From Guyanagaster necrorhizus (lineage: Eukaryota; Basidiomycota; Agaricomycetes; Agaricales; Physalacriaceae): a stretch of 64,000 nt of DNA. The number at the start of each line of letters is the position of its first letter. Position 1 is the first letter of the stretch. Position numbers and translations under genes: made by a program. The stretch spans positions 1 through 64,000 of the forward strand of contig NW_025064929.1 in NCBI RefSeq assembly GCF_019112545.1. The letters are read 5' to 3'. The notes beneath the pieces are model-generated. The model worked only from the letters and a program-made list of their open reading frames with translations. It was not told the origin of the DNA and made no database searches. Positions 1-11,579 of this stretch are shown piece after piece.

Positions 1-311
1 ATATACTTATCTTAGTGGCATGTAGAATTGGCCCCATTTGAGGTACCATTTCTAAGTCCAACTTGGACTTAGTATTTTCCAAGGTGTGGTGCTGAACTTT
101 TCTAAGTTCAAACCTGACTTAGGATTTTTATCCTTAGGCCATGTTATTTTACAAAGTCCCTTTTGAACTTAGTATTGGTGACTAGCATGACTATCAGCTC
201 GGAGCCTCAGCCATAGTCCTTTACTGGCTAATGATTCTCAGTTACTAGCATATTCTAGTGTGTTATGCAGAATTTGCAAATTATAGGGCTGGACATGTAG
301 CCTGCATATCA
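1..311 (-). mobile_element. Partial solo LTR, family C (inverted copy)
   Basis: This is the reverse complement of the first 300 or so bases of the solo LTR at 53512-54923. The shared landmarks are the TGATATG start (here ending at 311), the TCAGTTACTAG/CTAGTAACTGA block, and the AACTTAG/CTAAGTC inverted motifs near 40-110. It is cut by the window start. It interrupts another LTR piece (312-409), so it is the youngest layer of the nest. No protein is encoded. Confidence 0.85.
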
Positions 312-409
312 ATGAACGGGCATACTCCAGTGAACTCAGGTGATTCCTCGAAGTGCGAAGGAACACCTGTTTATCACGTGTATCCATTCACGTGACGCTT
401 GGGCCTAAC
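312..409 (+). repeat. CpG-retaining fragment of the chromovirus LTR
   Basis: Read on the minus strand this begins TGTTAGGCCCAAGCGTCACG and aligns base for base with the LTR edge at 6645 (TGTTAGACCCAGGCATCATG). The same GATAAACAG and GCACTTC landmarks follow. It has six CpGs in 98 bp, where the copy at 6645 has TG, CA or TA. It lies inside the integrase of element A in the opposite orientation, and it is cut at 311 by the family C LTR. It is therefore a truncated LTR of a second, less mutated insertion. Confidence 0.75.
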
Positions 410-1075
410 AGTCTGAGATGACAACCTGCAGCATCCTGTATTTTGCATAGACTTCATCATGTAGGATCTTTGCCCATCCTTCTGAGGTTAGCTCAGTCAA
501 GCAGGTGCTTGGAATGATCACTTTTGAGAATTGATCAACAATGACAATGACTGCATCATAACTATTACAGTCAGATAGTCCAGTGATCATGTCAACTGAG
601 ATGTGGGTCTATGATGATGATGGGACCTCATTCAGATGTAGAGAAGCAGGCTGAGCTTGTATGGATGACTTTCCTTGCTGACAGACTTTGCATGCATTTA
701 CATATATGATAATATCATTGTTCATTTTGAGCCACTAATACTCTCATAGTACCAGTTCTTTAGTTTTGGCAATGCTGAGGTGCCCAGCCATGGTATGATC
801 ATGGCATGTGGTGATGATCTTGCCTCACAGGCTTTAATCTCTTGAGATGTAGATGCATCTATCATAGCAGATTAGTCTCCTCTCCCTTATCATTCCTCAT
901 TCATGGTTAAGGGAGGAAGCCACTCATTGGTCTCATTTATGGCTGTCACGAGTTATGCTTTTGATGCATTCATGGATTTCCTCCTCTGTCAGCATTATCA
1001 TTGCCCTGAAATGTTTGGGGTGCAATAATATTACCCCTTTATTGTTAGCCCCCTCTTGATTATGATCAGCCCTTT
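410..1075 (-). pseudogene. Integrase core remnant of element A
   Basis: The minus frame at 405-590 reads DMITGLSDCNSYDAVIVIVD followed by FSK and ends at VVISD. This is the start of a retroviral integrase catalytic core (rve fold) with the first catalytic Asp in the DMITGL block and the second in VISD. The sequence stops exactly at that second Asp because an LTR piece is inserted there, so the third acidic residue and any chromodomain are missing. The part at 933-1075 links RNase H to integrase. It cannot be functional. Confidence 0.85.
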
Positions 1076-1590
1076 GACTTAGTAGGTTGGCTTTTTTATT
1101 GGCAGTACCTGCTTTGTGATGAAGCATGTACTGGTACTGACTCAGTTCTGTAACTCATCTTGCCTGTTGACAATTCAGTTTCTGGGGCTGTCGGAAGTAC
1201 CAAAGATTCTGGTGATTGGTCCAGATCTCAAAGATCTTGTTTGCTCCAATCAGATAATGTTGCCACTCTTCAAGGGCAAGCATGATGGCAAGAAGCTCCT
1301 TGTCATATATTTCATAATTTCACTCTATTACCATGAGTGCCTTTGATAGGAAGGCAACTGGTTGCCATCAGCCATTCTGTTCTTGGGACAGTATGACCCT
1401 GATAGCTCCCTTGCTCAAGTCAGCTTCAACTCGAAACTTCCCTTCTTGCATTGGGATAGCGAGTACAATATCCTCTGCTAATTGGCATTTTAAGTTGTCA
1501 AAGGTGGCCTGCTGAGAGTGGCCTCAAATACAGGGGGCATTGCCTGTTAACTGTGTCATAGGGTGAACTACCTTGCTGTAGTCTTGAATG
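1076..1590 (-). pseudogene. RNase H domain remnant of element A
   Basis: This lies between reverse transcriptase and integrase in the usual gypsy order. The minus strand around 1330-1440 carries the acidic start and the AIRVILSQEQ-like block seen more clearly in element G at 61190-61240. The HYKAGTANKKAN-type end of the domain is at about 1080-1120. The frame is broken by several stops. The assignment rests on position and on alignment with the other copies. Confidence 0.75.
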
Positions 1591-1595
1591 AAGCA

Positions 1596-2405
1596 TTAGT
1601 AGAAATTGGTGAAGCCAAGAAAGGATTGTAATTCCTTTTTCTTGGTCAGCTCTGGCCACTCTGTCACTCTGGTGACTTTGATGGGGTCCATGCAGATGCT
1701 TCCTTCAGAGATGATGACCCCTAAGTACTCCATCTCAAGCATCTCAAACTCACACTTTTCAGCTTTGAGGAATAGTTGGTGCTTTCTCATGAGGGCTAGT
1801 ACTTGTTGTATCAATTCCCTGTGCTTCCCCCTCATCTTGGACATGATTAGGATGTCATCAAAATAGATGGTAACCTTTCTGGTGGCAATGAGGTCTTTGA
1901 AGATATTGTTCATCATCCACTGGAACATGGTCAGGGAATTGGTGAGTCTGAAAAACATGACTGTTAGCTCAAACAGCCTATGGTTTATTCTAAATGCTGC
2001 CTTCTGTTCATCTCCTTCCTTGATGTAGACATTGTTATATCTCCATTGGATGTTGAGCTTCATATAATATCTGGCACCTCAAAGTTTATCCATTAATTTG
2101 GAAATCAATAGAAGGGGATATTGATTTTTGATGGTCATCTTATTAAGTTTTTAATAGTCTTGGACTGGCCAAAGTTTACCATCCTTCTTTTTGACAAAGA
2201 AGAATGGTGATGCCATCAGGGACTTGGAAGGCCTGATGCACTCACTAGATAAGTTCTCATCTAGGAACTTGTCAAGTTCTTGCTGTTCATTATTGCCCAG
2301 TGGGTATGTCTTGCAATCCAGGTTAGTGGTTGCATTCAGAATGAGTTTGATAGCATGGTCCCAGGGCTTTGGTTTTGGCAACTCATCAAAACTTTCCTTT
2401 TCAAA
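1596..2405 (-). pseudogene. Reverse transcriptase remnant of element A
   Basis: This is the polymerase that would copy element RNA into DNA. The minus strand shows FFVKKKDGKLWPVQDY (near 2151-2200), the WRYNNVYIKEGDE segment, and the catalytic box IYFDDILIMSK at about 1850-1870. The box has F in place of the usual A or V before DD, and the two Asp remain. LGFTNFY marks the connection to RNase H. The Arg of the DYRKLN block is now a TAA stop, and the W in GKLWPVQDY aligns with stops in other copies. Confidence 0.92.
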
Positions 2406-2599
2406 TAAGTCTTTGAAGTCACAGACCTATTTGGGTACCATTTCCTCAAAGGTCTTCTCTGCCTTCTGTTCATTGGCCTTAGCAGCCAGGTTATTGGTGT
2501 GATACATTGCTCAAATGTGCAGTTCTTGTTGTAGGTCCACCACAAGAATCATTTCTCCATCCTCCATTTCTTCATCCCACTGATCCTTGGGATCTGCAT

Positions 2600-2950
2600 C
2601 AGAGAGTTCAAACAGGATTTTTCAGCATTGGCATCTTGTGAATGTGATTTGTCTGGTCTTCCAGTTGATCAATGGGTTATGATGTATGAGCCAATCATGA
2701 CCCAGAAAGATCTCTTTGGTTCTGAGATCTGTAATGGCCAAGTTGATTCTTTCAGAATGGTCACTGATTGTGAGTCTAAGCTCTACAAATTTGGTAATTG
2801 ACCCAGCTTGGTTTTTTGTCCTATCCACATTGTACACTGGAATTGGGGCTGCTGTAGCTCAGGTGGGAAGTTTATGCTTGTCAACAAAAGTGTGGTTGAT
2901 GGAGCTCCCTGTACATCTGCTATCAATTAATGTGGTGACAGCATGGACAG
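2600..2950 (-). pseudogene. Aspartic protease domain remnant of element A
   Basis: This is a retropepsin-like domain between gag and reverse transcriptase. The minus strand reads LIDSRCTGSSINHTF around 2890-2930, then KNQAGSITKFVELRLTI and EIFLGHDWLIHHNPLINW. The D-S/T-G active-site triad has become D-S-R. Copies G and H keep DSG at the same place, so this is a change of a key residue. The later ILG(H/M)DWL block is the usual second signature of the family. Confidence 0.85.
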
Positions 2951-3439
2951 AGTGAGACATTAGGGTTTTGATTTGTGCTTTGGTGAGTAAGTCTCATCCA
3001 GTTGTTTTGGATCTCTGGATGAACTTTGGTGGTCCTTTCAGTTCATCAAGCCATTCCAAGGCTCAGCACCATTTGGCCTTCTTAACCCCTTCAATTACTT
3101 CATCAACTTTATCTGTTTTATTTGATGGACTCAATTTCGGAGTATGGCTTTAGCAGCCACTTTGGTTTTGGTGTCTCTGATGGCTCACCAGGTCCATTCA
3201 GTGTTAAAGGGTTTGAGCCAAGTGTTGGGGCTCTCTACCCCTATTTGGCCTGAGGGTGGTTGAGTTCTTTTTTGTGATTCTTCAGTGTGTGTGATTGTAC
3301 TTGTTGGTATATTTAAATGCATAGTATAAATAAGCATAGGTGTAACTACAGAGGTACTATTAGTCTGACTAGTGGCTAGGGTTTGCACACTGTAGAGTTC
3401 CTTGGCTGGCCCAGTGGAATTGCTCACTGGTCAGCCCTG

Positions 3440-4460
3440 TCTTTTACTTCCTCAACCTTGGTTTCTTTTCCAAGTTCCTCATCTTCTTTCTGCAATTCAG
3501 CTATCTGAGCATGTATATCTTCTCAGATTTTCTTCTTCTTTGGGCAGTCCTTCATCATGTAACTCTTTTGCCCACAATTGAAACACTTCTCCTCCTTCTT
3601 CATTCAGTCAATGTCCATTGGCTTTCTGGTCCTGATATATGTTGTTCCCATTCCTGTCTTTTGAGTGCTGTAAGTGGGGGCCATAGAGAATCCTGGTGAT
3701 TTCCCAGCAGTTGTCCCTGACATTTTGTTTGGGGTTGGTGGTGTCAACTTCTTGAGGTATTCTTGCAGCATCATTGACTCTGCTTTCTGTCTTTATCATT
3801 CTTTGTACATCTCGACAATCTGTTCCTTCCATTCATCATAGCTGTTCAGCATCAAGACTCTGATGCTGATAGCTGAGATCATCATGATGTATGAAGAGGG
3901 AACTCCTTGCTTGAGGGTCTCGACCATCTGCCCATCATTGGCTACATCCCTCCAGATCCCAGCAAGCCTTGCCAGGCATTCCAACTCATCAAAGTAGTCC
4001 ATGGTGGCCTTGTCTCCCATCTTGTATTTCTTGATCTTTTGCTTATGTACTTCTTGTACTGCTGGATCAATGAATTTGTTATGTAGCATTTGTTTAAATA
4101 CTGGCCATGAGGGGTATCAGTAGTGCTTCTGAGTCAATGATCAGAAGTTTGGGGAGATCAGGATCCACCAGTTCTTGGCTTTCTCTTTGAGGTAGAAAGT
4201 CACAAAGATGACTTTGTTCATGTCAGTCCCCAAGTACCCTATATAGACTTCAAAATATTGTTCACAGTTAATTATAAATCAGTTGATATCATCAGACACC
4301 CCTTTAAAAGAGCAGAGTTTTTGTAGGAGGTCAGGGTGACATTGAAGGACAGCTGCATCATGTGGCAAGATGCCCATCAGGTTGGGCCACTCTGAAAATG
4401 GAGGTCAGTGCCATTTGTGTGGGGGTCCTGGGAATGAGTGAAGTGAGTTGTCATTGGTGA
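3440..4460 (-). pseudogene. Gag with CCHC zinc knuckle, element A
   Basis: This is the capsid/nucleocapsid region. The minus frame at 3796-4089 (MLHNKFIDPAVQEVHKQKIK, then MGDKATMDYFDELE) matches the retrotransposon gag fold. The nucleocapsid knuckle near 3545-3595 reads CFNCGQKSYMMKDC: the spacing C-x2-C-x4-x-x4-C is kept, but the His is Tyr, which should prevent zinc binding. Copies D, F, G and H keep His there. Several frame breaks are present. Confidence 0.85.
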
Positions 4461-6626
4461 TGGGGCTCCCATGCAGTGGTGCATCTTTTCAGACAATGAC
4501 CCCATCTTGGACTGTGAAGTCTAGTCAAATGGCTTTCAGATCATTCTGGACTGGTTCTTTCCCAGTGCTACTCCCTGTTGCTTCATCTGGTGGAGGTTGT
4601 GCCCCCAAAAATCTACTTCCCTTGCTGGTCCAGGAATTTCAGTAACCAACTGGTCTTTTCAGTGGCAGTGGTTGTGTTCATGATAGCCAGATTGCTGTTG
4701 ATCAAGATGAGGGGGTGGAGTTTGAAAGCATGCTATGGATAGATAAGGCCATGTATATGGCTCATTTTGAGGGTGCAGGTGGTGATGATAGCATGGGTTA
4801 TATCAGGGCTGGCATTTGGTATGCCAGTGGTCTTTGAACTTAGTCTCCAGGGTGCCTCTGGTTGTATTGAGTTGTGGCATAATCAGTTGCTGTGTACCTC
4901 AGGATTTCTGTCTGTTTGTTAGTTGTAGAATGAAGATATAATTGTCCTAATTGTGATGCTATCCAAGTAGCATTATGCCATAAAAAGTTCACCCCTCACA
5001 GATAGTATTTCTGATACTTCTGCATCCTTGCCTTCTTTATTTCTTGCTCCAGCTCTTCTTCATCAGTGGTCTCATAGGTATATCCTCCACTGGGGTGGAG
5101 TGGGTCACTGTTTTCAGTTTCCTCTTCCTCCTCCTCTGTTTCCTCATCATCCTCTTCCTCCTTGAGGAGGGAAGTGGCAGGCAGATCATAGGAACTCTCT
5201 ACCTTCCCTAACTGTATCATTGTCTTGCTGCACTGGCTGGGTGCTCAGCCCAGTGGCTGAAGAATTTAGTGTATGGTTGTAGGTGGCAGCAGGTCAACTG
5301 CTGATATTGGAGTTGTATCAGTTTCCTCCAGTTGCTCTCACTGTCTTCACTTGCTCGTGATAGAGGCAGATGTTCTGCTGGTAGCTGTCATTGATAAGCT
5401 ATCTGATGACCCTACTTCTGAGAAATCCTCGAAGTGCACAAGCAGGAATATGGGCATTTCCAGGGACTTGAAGCCCATAGTGCCCAAGAATGGATTTGTT
5501 ACTTTCAAAGGCAGAGTCAGCACTGGGGGTTCATCGGGAAGGGGAATATTGTGGGGTTGGGGGCCTTTGGCCTCACCTGATCTGGGTGCTATCAGCCCAA
5601 TACTCAGAGGTCCCACTTTGTGAAGTGCTAGACTCTCTAAAGATGGAGAAAGAGGGGTCTGCTCATACTGATGTGAGTATGCTGGTGACTTCTGGTCGAA
5701 GTCCATACCAGTTGGAGACATTTGCTCTGTTCAGTCTTTCTCTCTCCACCTCTTGCTGGTGGTCTCTGTTCTGCTTGTTGTACTCAGTGGCCATCCTTCT
5801 CTAGAGCTCTTCCATTGCATTTTGATCTGCAGACTTGCTACATACTGGCTGTGGCTCATTTTGCTACCTGCATCCTTCTTGTCAGACGGCTTCATCATAG
5901 TCAAAAGGGATGGTAAAGTCCCAGATTGAGAAGTACCAGCATATGGTCTCTTCCTATTATTCTCACTGTCTTTGCTCATTGTTGTGCTGGTTGTCATTGT
6001 CTCTTATCCAGGTGCTGCCAGTCATGGAGGAATGAGAGTCATGAGACTGGCTGCCAGGTGTTAGTGCATGGGATCTTGAAGCTATCCTAAGGGCATCAAG
6101 AGAGTCTCAGGCATGGTCAGCAATCCCATGGATATAGGAGGTGGAAGACCAACTGGAGGAGGGGGACTGCTGAAAAAAGTCTTCTGGGAGGTCCTCATCC
6201 TCATAGTCAGAGACTGCATCTGGTATAAGGATTCCACTTCCTTCTGGGATACAAGAGTGCTGGTTTCCAGGTCAGGGAGAGTGTCGTCCTCTCTCTTCTT
6301 CCTGACCATCCCCCTGATGTGAGCCACTAGGCCTTGCTTCTGGAGGCTGGTAGATTGTTTGTCGGGATTTGGAGATGTCATGTAGAGGAAGATCAGGGGT
6401 TACGTTTCATAGGATGCATTGGATATTTTGGAATTCCTGATAGTGTCTGATGGCCCAGGCAGTAATAGAATGGTGTCTCCAGCACAGCTGGATGATCACC
6501 AATAGGCCAATCAGTGTTTTGATGATGGAAGAGAGGAGTTCGAAGAACTCATGGTCAAAATTCAGGTTGTTGTTATTGGAGGGGGGCATTCAGTTTCTCA
6601 GCACAATTGGACTTGAGAAAGAGAAT
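4461..6626 (-). pseudogene. Long gag leader region, element A
   Basis: About 2.1 kb separates the recognizable gag from the LTR. Minus-strand pieces include a strongly acidic stretch at 4996-5220 (EEDDEETEEEEEETENSD), a Ser/Pro/Thr-rich stretch (5347-5721) and an HSSLEVHR-type segment. The same order of pieces is seen in D (39500-41350), F (48350-49550) and G (56100-57660). It is thus a family feature and not a local insertion. I do not recognize a domain. It may be an N-terminal extension of gag or a separate first ORF. Confidence 0.6.
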
Positions 6627-6644
6627 AGAAAGCTTTGAGCTAAT
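6627..6644 (-). other. Primer-binding site of element A (self-priming type)
   Basis: Directly inside the LTR the element strand reads ATTAGCTCAAAGCTTTCT. Of its TTAGCTCAAAGCT core, 11 of 13 bases are complementary to AGCTTCAAGCTAA at the predicted RNA 5' end. No TGG start typical of a tRNA 3'-end primer site is present. Confidence 0.6.
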
Positions 6645-7103
6645 TGTTAGACCCAGGCATCATGTGAGCACAACCATATGATAAACAGAAGCTACCTTGC
6701 ACTTCAGGTAGTTGTCTGAGTCCACTGATGTGATCTGTGGTTGGTGTGTCATAAGGCCAGAAAGTAAGCTTGAGGATAGAATGGTATGTATAAACTTTAG
6801 CTTGAAGCTGGGGTTTTCCAGCAAGAGCAAGCCTCCTTAAATATTGTACATGGTCTGCTATTAATATGTTATACTTATTGTGTGTCTTTCTGTCCTGGTT
6901 GCCCATTGTCCTTGAGCATTATTACCATACATAAAAGGTTGATTGTGCATTTGTCATTAGATGTCAATTGCATCGAGGAATTGTAGTGAAGTTGGTCTGT
7001 TGTGATGACTAAGGTCTTCCCATAGTCCCAAGTGCTGGTTGTTTGACACCTTGACTAAGCATAAATAGGGGTTTTTGATAAAAGAAATGGAAAAATCATA
7101 ACA
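6645..7103 (-). repeat. 5' LTR of element A
   Basis: This is a 459-bp LTR with TG...CA ends (TGTTAGACCC at 6645, AAAATCATAACA ending at 7103). On the element strand it carries a TATTTAAGG box near 6835-6843. About 30 nt after that comes AGCTTCAAGCTAAAG (6809 down to 6795), the predicted start of the transcript. Further copies are at 33835-34295, 41377-41835, 42662-43127, 49554-50002 and 55400-55867. Confidence 0.9.
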
Positions 7104-8310
7104 ATAAGTTCCTCAGAAATACAACCATAATACACTACCAATTGATATTGCCTTACTCTTCTGTTGAAGAACCCATTATACACTGGTTCTTGATGTTGTT
7201 TCTTACACTTCACCAACTCAAGCATCATTATACCTTTAGGTTTGGTATCAATGTTGACTGTAGAGCAGCATTCTTCTTGCAACTAGAGAAGTACCTTTGT
7301 ACACTTTTTTCACTAGGGCTAATAAAAGTTCACTATTAGAATCTTACTTGCCTTATCAAAGAACACAATTTTCTTTTCTCACACATAAAGCAATCTGTTT
7401 CTTCACTTGCACATAGAGCTTCATCTTTCTTCACTCACCTATAGAGCAATCATTTTTTTCACTCATCTACAGAGCCATCTCAGATCTTTGCTCTCCCATA
7501 GAGCAACAGCATAATAGCTCACCACTAGAACTAAGACTATATTACCTCAACTAGGTTAATAGCTAATTACTTCATGCTGCACCTAGGCAGTCCCATTCCT
7601 TATTCTATCTCATATTGCCTTTTCCTTTCCTACTGGGAGAAGATAGCAAAGTACTCCTGTAGATTCTGCACTACTAGTATTGACCTACTTGAAGTTTTCT
7701 TCACCACTCTCATAGAACACATTAGTCACTGCATGGAGGTGCATGTAGACTGACATACCAACATTTTGTGGATACCACCAAACTTGCTGAGCACAGACAA
7801 GTCAAACACCCACATAAAAAAATACAGAGCAGTAGCTGCCAGTGAACCCACCTACTCAAGCCAGGCCATGAAATCACCAAGGGATCCAAGGACATTTTGG
7901 GTCCTTCACTGGCACCACTCACTCCACCTGATGACATATTCTCTCTCTGACTGCCAACCAGCAGGCTCCCACTTCCTTCCCCAGCTCCTCCACCACAAAC
8001 ATTGACACTGCCTACACCACTCCAGGTTCAACATGCTCTAAAGGTGAACTGGAATGCTCACATGATCCTTCTCATCCCTGCCTGCAGTGGTATCATGCTG
8101 GACAACAACCCCAAGCTCATCCCTCACTCCACAAGACAGCACATGGCACCTGCAAGATCAATCATATTTAACAGCTCCCATCACTGGTGCTGAGTCCATC
8201 TACCATTGGTAGCAGTTCTTCCACCAACAGCTGGTTTGCTCTGCCACCCCCCCCCACCTTACAGACTCATTACTCCCTCATACCAGCTCCCTTCTCCTTC
8301 TTCCAGTGCC
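7104..8310. other. CpG-poor unidentified repeat DNA
   Basis: This has no recognizable transposon domain. It starts right at the outer edge of the LTR at 7103, and CpG stays near zero up to about 8310. A plus-strand open stretch at about 7990-8190 is Pro/Leu-rich and I do not recognize it. A C9 tract lies near 8246. It is most likely another decayed transposon, cut by element A. Confidence 0.5.
7370..7515. repeat. Degenerate short tandem repeat, unit about 28-33 bp
   Basis: Five diverged units follow each other, each with a TTTCTTCACT-like part followed by CATAGAGCAAT or CATAGAGCTTC. They are imperfect and CpG-free. No coding role is visible. Confidence 0.6.
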
Positions 8311-10326
8311 GCTTCATCGTCTACCTATCAATACGTAGCATCTACACCCATACACCTTGATCCTGGGAGCTAGAACATTGCATACATCCATTTTGACTTC
8401 ATCGGGACAACATCGCAGTGTGAGAGTCTCTCTGATGGTACGGCCGACTCTGGTTTGTCTCCAAGAGGAGGAGGAAGGGTCGAGGTGGTGAAGGGCTCGC
8501 TTGAGTGCCACCCGGAAGTTGGTCTTTACTGCGAACTTACGGCTCGTACTTTCTTTTTGATGCTAAGTTGTGTTTTCTTCCTATTCACCTCACTATCTCA
8601 ATGTTACCACTAGATGGACTATTTAGCTTGCTATAGTTATCTTCGTTTGCTGTCTTTACGCTTCTACTGTCCTAAAATATACTCTTTATCGTGCTTTCTG
8701 ACATTCATATGTATTCTGATTCCCCTTCCTAGTTGAATGCCAGTTCTCGTCGCTACTCACGCAGATAAATACACTTGTAGATCCCGATCACGGTGACTAT
8801 GCTGACGTGGAATGGCGAATCCATTACACGCAAGCATAGTAAACGTGAACGAGTCTGATTTTGCCGAAAGAGAAAGATTAATACCTGCAGTAGAATATCA
8901 GGAACTTCGTGAATAATAAAAGAGCAAACGGTTTCTTTCCCTTGCGGAATCATACACAATGTCAGTCCAGTACGAGTAAGTCAAGGTACGCGCACATACC
9001 GAACGAACAAGGTACCAAGAGATCGCCAACCACGAAGGCACTACAAATCTGAATAGGAAGATTTTCGATCAACGGCCGGTCGATCTGCATTGAAAGTACA
9101 ACATATACGCACATAGATAGCATACTCGGCGACGGAGGATAGACAAGTCACACCACGACAGGTCATGCTAGACAAACTGGAGGCAAGATGAGCTAAAATA
9201 TAGATGGCCCGTAGAGATAAATACATTGACAGGAATATGCGAAGCCTAGAAATGGACCGCCGTCGGCGTGATAAGAGAGCAAAGGAACACATTGTACGAA
9301 CCCTAGTTTATACCAAGATCCTAAGTTCGTTTATGAAGCACATTCACATACGTCGAGGACTTGATCGGGACCCTTCGAGTGGCTTCATTGATAATGTAGT
9401 CAGTGATAGACGGCAATTACCACTACAATGGATGAGATATCTCCAAGACACGATCTGTCGTTCACCGTGTATTCAGATGGAGAAGGACTCGCGTAGTCGC
9501 CCAGAGGTGCTCTTCCTTAGTGATAAGCTATCTGAACGTCGAGTAAGTAGTATTCGGCCAGATACATTGTGAATGGCAGACATACCTTTCGGCCCCACCC
9601 ACCATATCATTAGGAGTATTCTTCGAATCCAAGGTAAACAGGCTATCCCGAATCTTGAGCAACAGACAAAGAAAATGGGGACGGCTCGGCAAATCGACAT
9701 GGGGATAAGAGGCACAGGGATTTTCAAATTCACAGATTTCCTTTTCTGCTACTACCATCATCCTTGGACCAAAATGCCGTACTCTCGATGGGATACCCTG
9801 GCGAGCGTGACCTTGCGAATTATCAGCTTCCTCCTCAATAAATAACGCAGCAAATTCAATCTAAAATCCGCTGGTCAAGAAGATAGTTGATGACCAGTGT
9901 TATCGTTGAGAATTCAAGAGAGCAAACCGGCGGGCTACAGGTATTTCGCTGGGCCTCTTATTGTGCATGCCATTCATTGCTCACCATATATGACGATGTA
10001 CTGTCAATTCGGTAGAACCTCTCCATCCGACAATGTTATCAGGCTTGCAGCGCTCTACCAGAAGGCCTTGATAATCCTGTTAAATAAACAGTCCTTAGGC
10101 TCACGAGTGTGTCCGTTTATGTTTCTTATTTCTTTCCTCAAGTTTACTGGTGCGCAGCTAGTACATTTATTCGAAATCCGAGCACGTCCGACCTGTCTTC
10201 AGCGTCAGCAAGGGGCGAGGAGTCGACGCGTTATCCGAAAACGACAGTAAGACTTTCCAAGTCCAACCAAGCAATGGCCCTTCCTTCCCCTACCACCATC
10301 ACTATGCAAACTACCCGCCTTTCACA
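8311..10326. other. Left end of the gene island, no confident gene
   Basis: CpG becomes frequent from about 8311 on. The plus-strand ORF at 9204-9572 (122 codons, ATG start, very rich in Arg/Asp: MARRDKYIDRNMRSLEMDR) is the longest. Short open pieces at 9573-9845 and 9897-10250 have no recognizable motif. Spliced coding is possible, because the plus frame near 9910-10000 gives a plausible stretch (FRWASYCACHSLLTIYDD). I could not build a consistent gene. Confidence 0.35.
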
Positions 10327-10697
10327 ATGGTTTCCATCCTAGAGATAAGCCTCGCCCCCCGTCGCGCCTTCACCGCTCTGTATCCGAAACAAAAGATGAA
10401 AGCCAGGACATCTCCTGATAGAGAGGGCCAAATCTCTAGCCTGACGGACAAGACCAGTAAGCAGCAGTATCGTTTTTATGCATTCAAATCCTCACCTCTT
10501 TAGTAGCTGCACAGAAAAATTGCCCTTACAAAGCGAAGAAGGGATTCGTCGCTGGTATGCAAGCCGGTCTCTCTGAAAGGCGTTTTGAACCAACAGTGGT
10601 ATTTATAATCAGAAGGCCGAGCACCTTCCTTGGCGACTTCTTGTGTACAGAACCAGGAAGTTCAGACAACGCGTCGGTCTCTTTTCCTCCTCTGTAG
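10327..10697 (+). CDS. Hypothetical protein, two exons
   Basis: This is a model from splice signals: exon 10327-10456, a 47-nt intron with a GTAAGC donor and TTTAG acceptor, then exon 10504-10697. The joined frame is 324 nt (107 aa) with ATG and TAG in phase. The product starts MVSILEISLAPRRAFTALYP and later reads CPYKAKKGFVAG and RRFEPTVVFIIRRPSTFLGD. I do not recognize a family. The stop at 10695 could instead lie in a third intron that joins this to the coding pieces downstream at 11068-11500. Confidence 0.35.
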
Positions 10698-11067
10698 AGT
10701 ATTTCTTTGATGTCCTCTACTTCGCTACACTACCTCAATCGTCCACATGGGATTGTAACTGTACAAGATGTGCGTTCTCGACTTTTCTTTTCTTTCTCTT
10801 GTCTGATGCTCGGACAGATCATTCTATACGCATACATGTCTATCCCTTCCTCTTTAATGCTATTATTACCAAACTCAAACATGCTGCGCTGTCTTGTCTG
10901 CTGCCGTTGGTTCATCGACACTCAATTATCTATGCAGGTGGTCGGTGTGAGAGACAGAGATCTGACCTTTTCTGCGCGGAAAAGGTGTGTCCGCTATCCA
11001 TTTCATGATTGAAGAATCAGCAATCTTTGCATATTGTTCGGATGGCGTTGTCCTTCTCAGCTCAACG

Positions 11068-11500
11068 ATGACAAACCCCTATGCATCTCAAGAACAAGTT
11101 ACCAGGTACGATCAATACGACGACAGTTTTGACGTCCATTGGGTCGACGGGAGTAAAACTGCGCTTCACGACCTCCAGGCATACTCCCTGTCAACTTTAC
11201 AGGTCACCCGAACACAGGCGTGCGTGGCGTTGGATAGACGGGTGGCTTGCCAGCGCACTTTTTTTCATACTGTCACGACTTGCACCCGCTGGACATGATC
11301 CCTACTCTGGAACTACACTTTGCGTTCTATCATGCTTTTATGAACATGTACGAGAAGCAGAAAGTTGGTGTCAAGGTGTCGGAGCCGACGAAGAGCCGAT
11401 TCTTCACAATCAGCGAGTAGTCTCTTCGTTCATATGCGCGCGAGCCTTCATGTTTTCTTTTTTTCGCAGCTGGGAAAGGGAAGAAAATTGGAAGCTCTGA
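11068..11500 (+). pseudogene. Hypothetical protein, three exons with in-frame TAG
   Basis: The exons 11068-11152, 11203-11416 and 11470-11500 join in phase to 330 nt, with introns of 50 and 53 nt. The second intron has a long pyrimidine tract before CAG. The product contains DDSFDVHWVDGS, DMIPTLELHFAFYHAFMNMY and ends SDWEREENWKL. The codon at 11235-11237 is TAG in this frame, within GVRGVG*TGGLPAHFF. Either the gene is dead or another small intron removes the stop. The C-terminal 60 residues look like genuine protein sequence, but I do not recognize the family. Confidence 0.4.
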
Positions 11501-11579
11501 TTCAGTGGGAAGAAGGAAACGATTATGCCAGTATATTTCAAGAATTCTTTGACTCACCTGTCTCCTGCTTCTGGTAGTG

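Larger units (their letters stand above)
410..7103 (-). mobile_element. Chromovirus (Ty3/gypsy) element A, 3'-truncated
   Basis: This is a minus-strand LTR retrotransposon relic. From its 5' end (right) it has an LTR at 6645-7103, a primer-binding site at 6627-6644, a long gag leader, gag with a zinc knuckle, protease, reverse transcriptase, RNase H and part of integrase. The 3' end is lost within integrase, where a nested LTR piece enters at 409. All frames carry stops and shifts. CpG is almost absent, unlike the island that starts at 8311. The domain order PR-RT-RH-IN marks it as Ty3/gypsy; the related copies D and F show the chromodomain. Confidence 0.92.

Noticed and set aside
5273..5804. 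Overlapping plus ORFs of 104-116 codons
   Set aside because: Opposite strand of the gag leader; open only because stops are rare in this composition.
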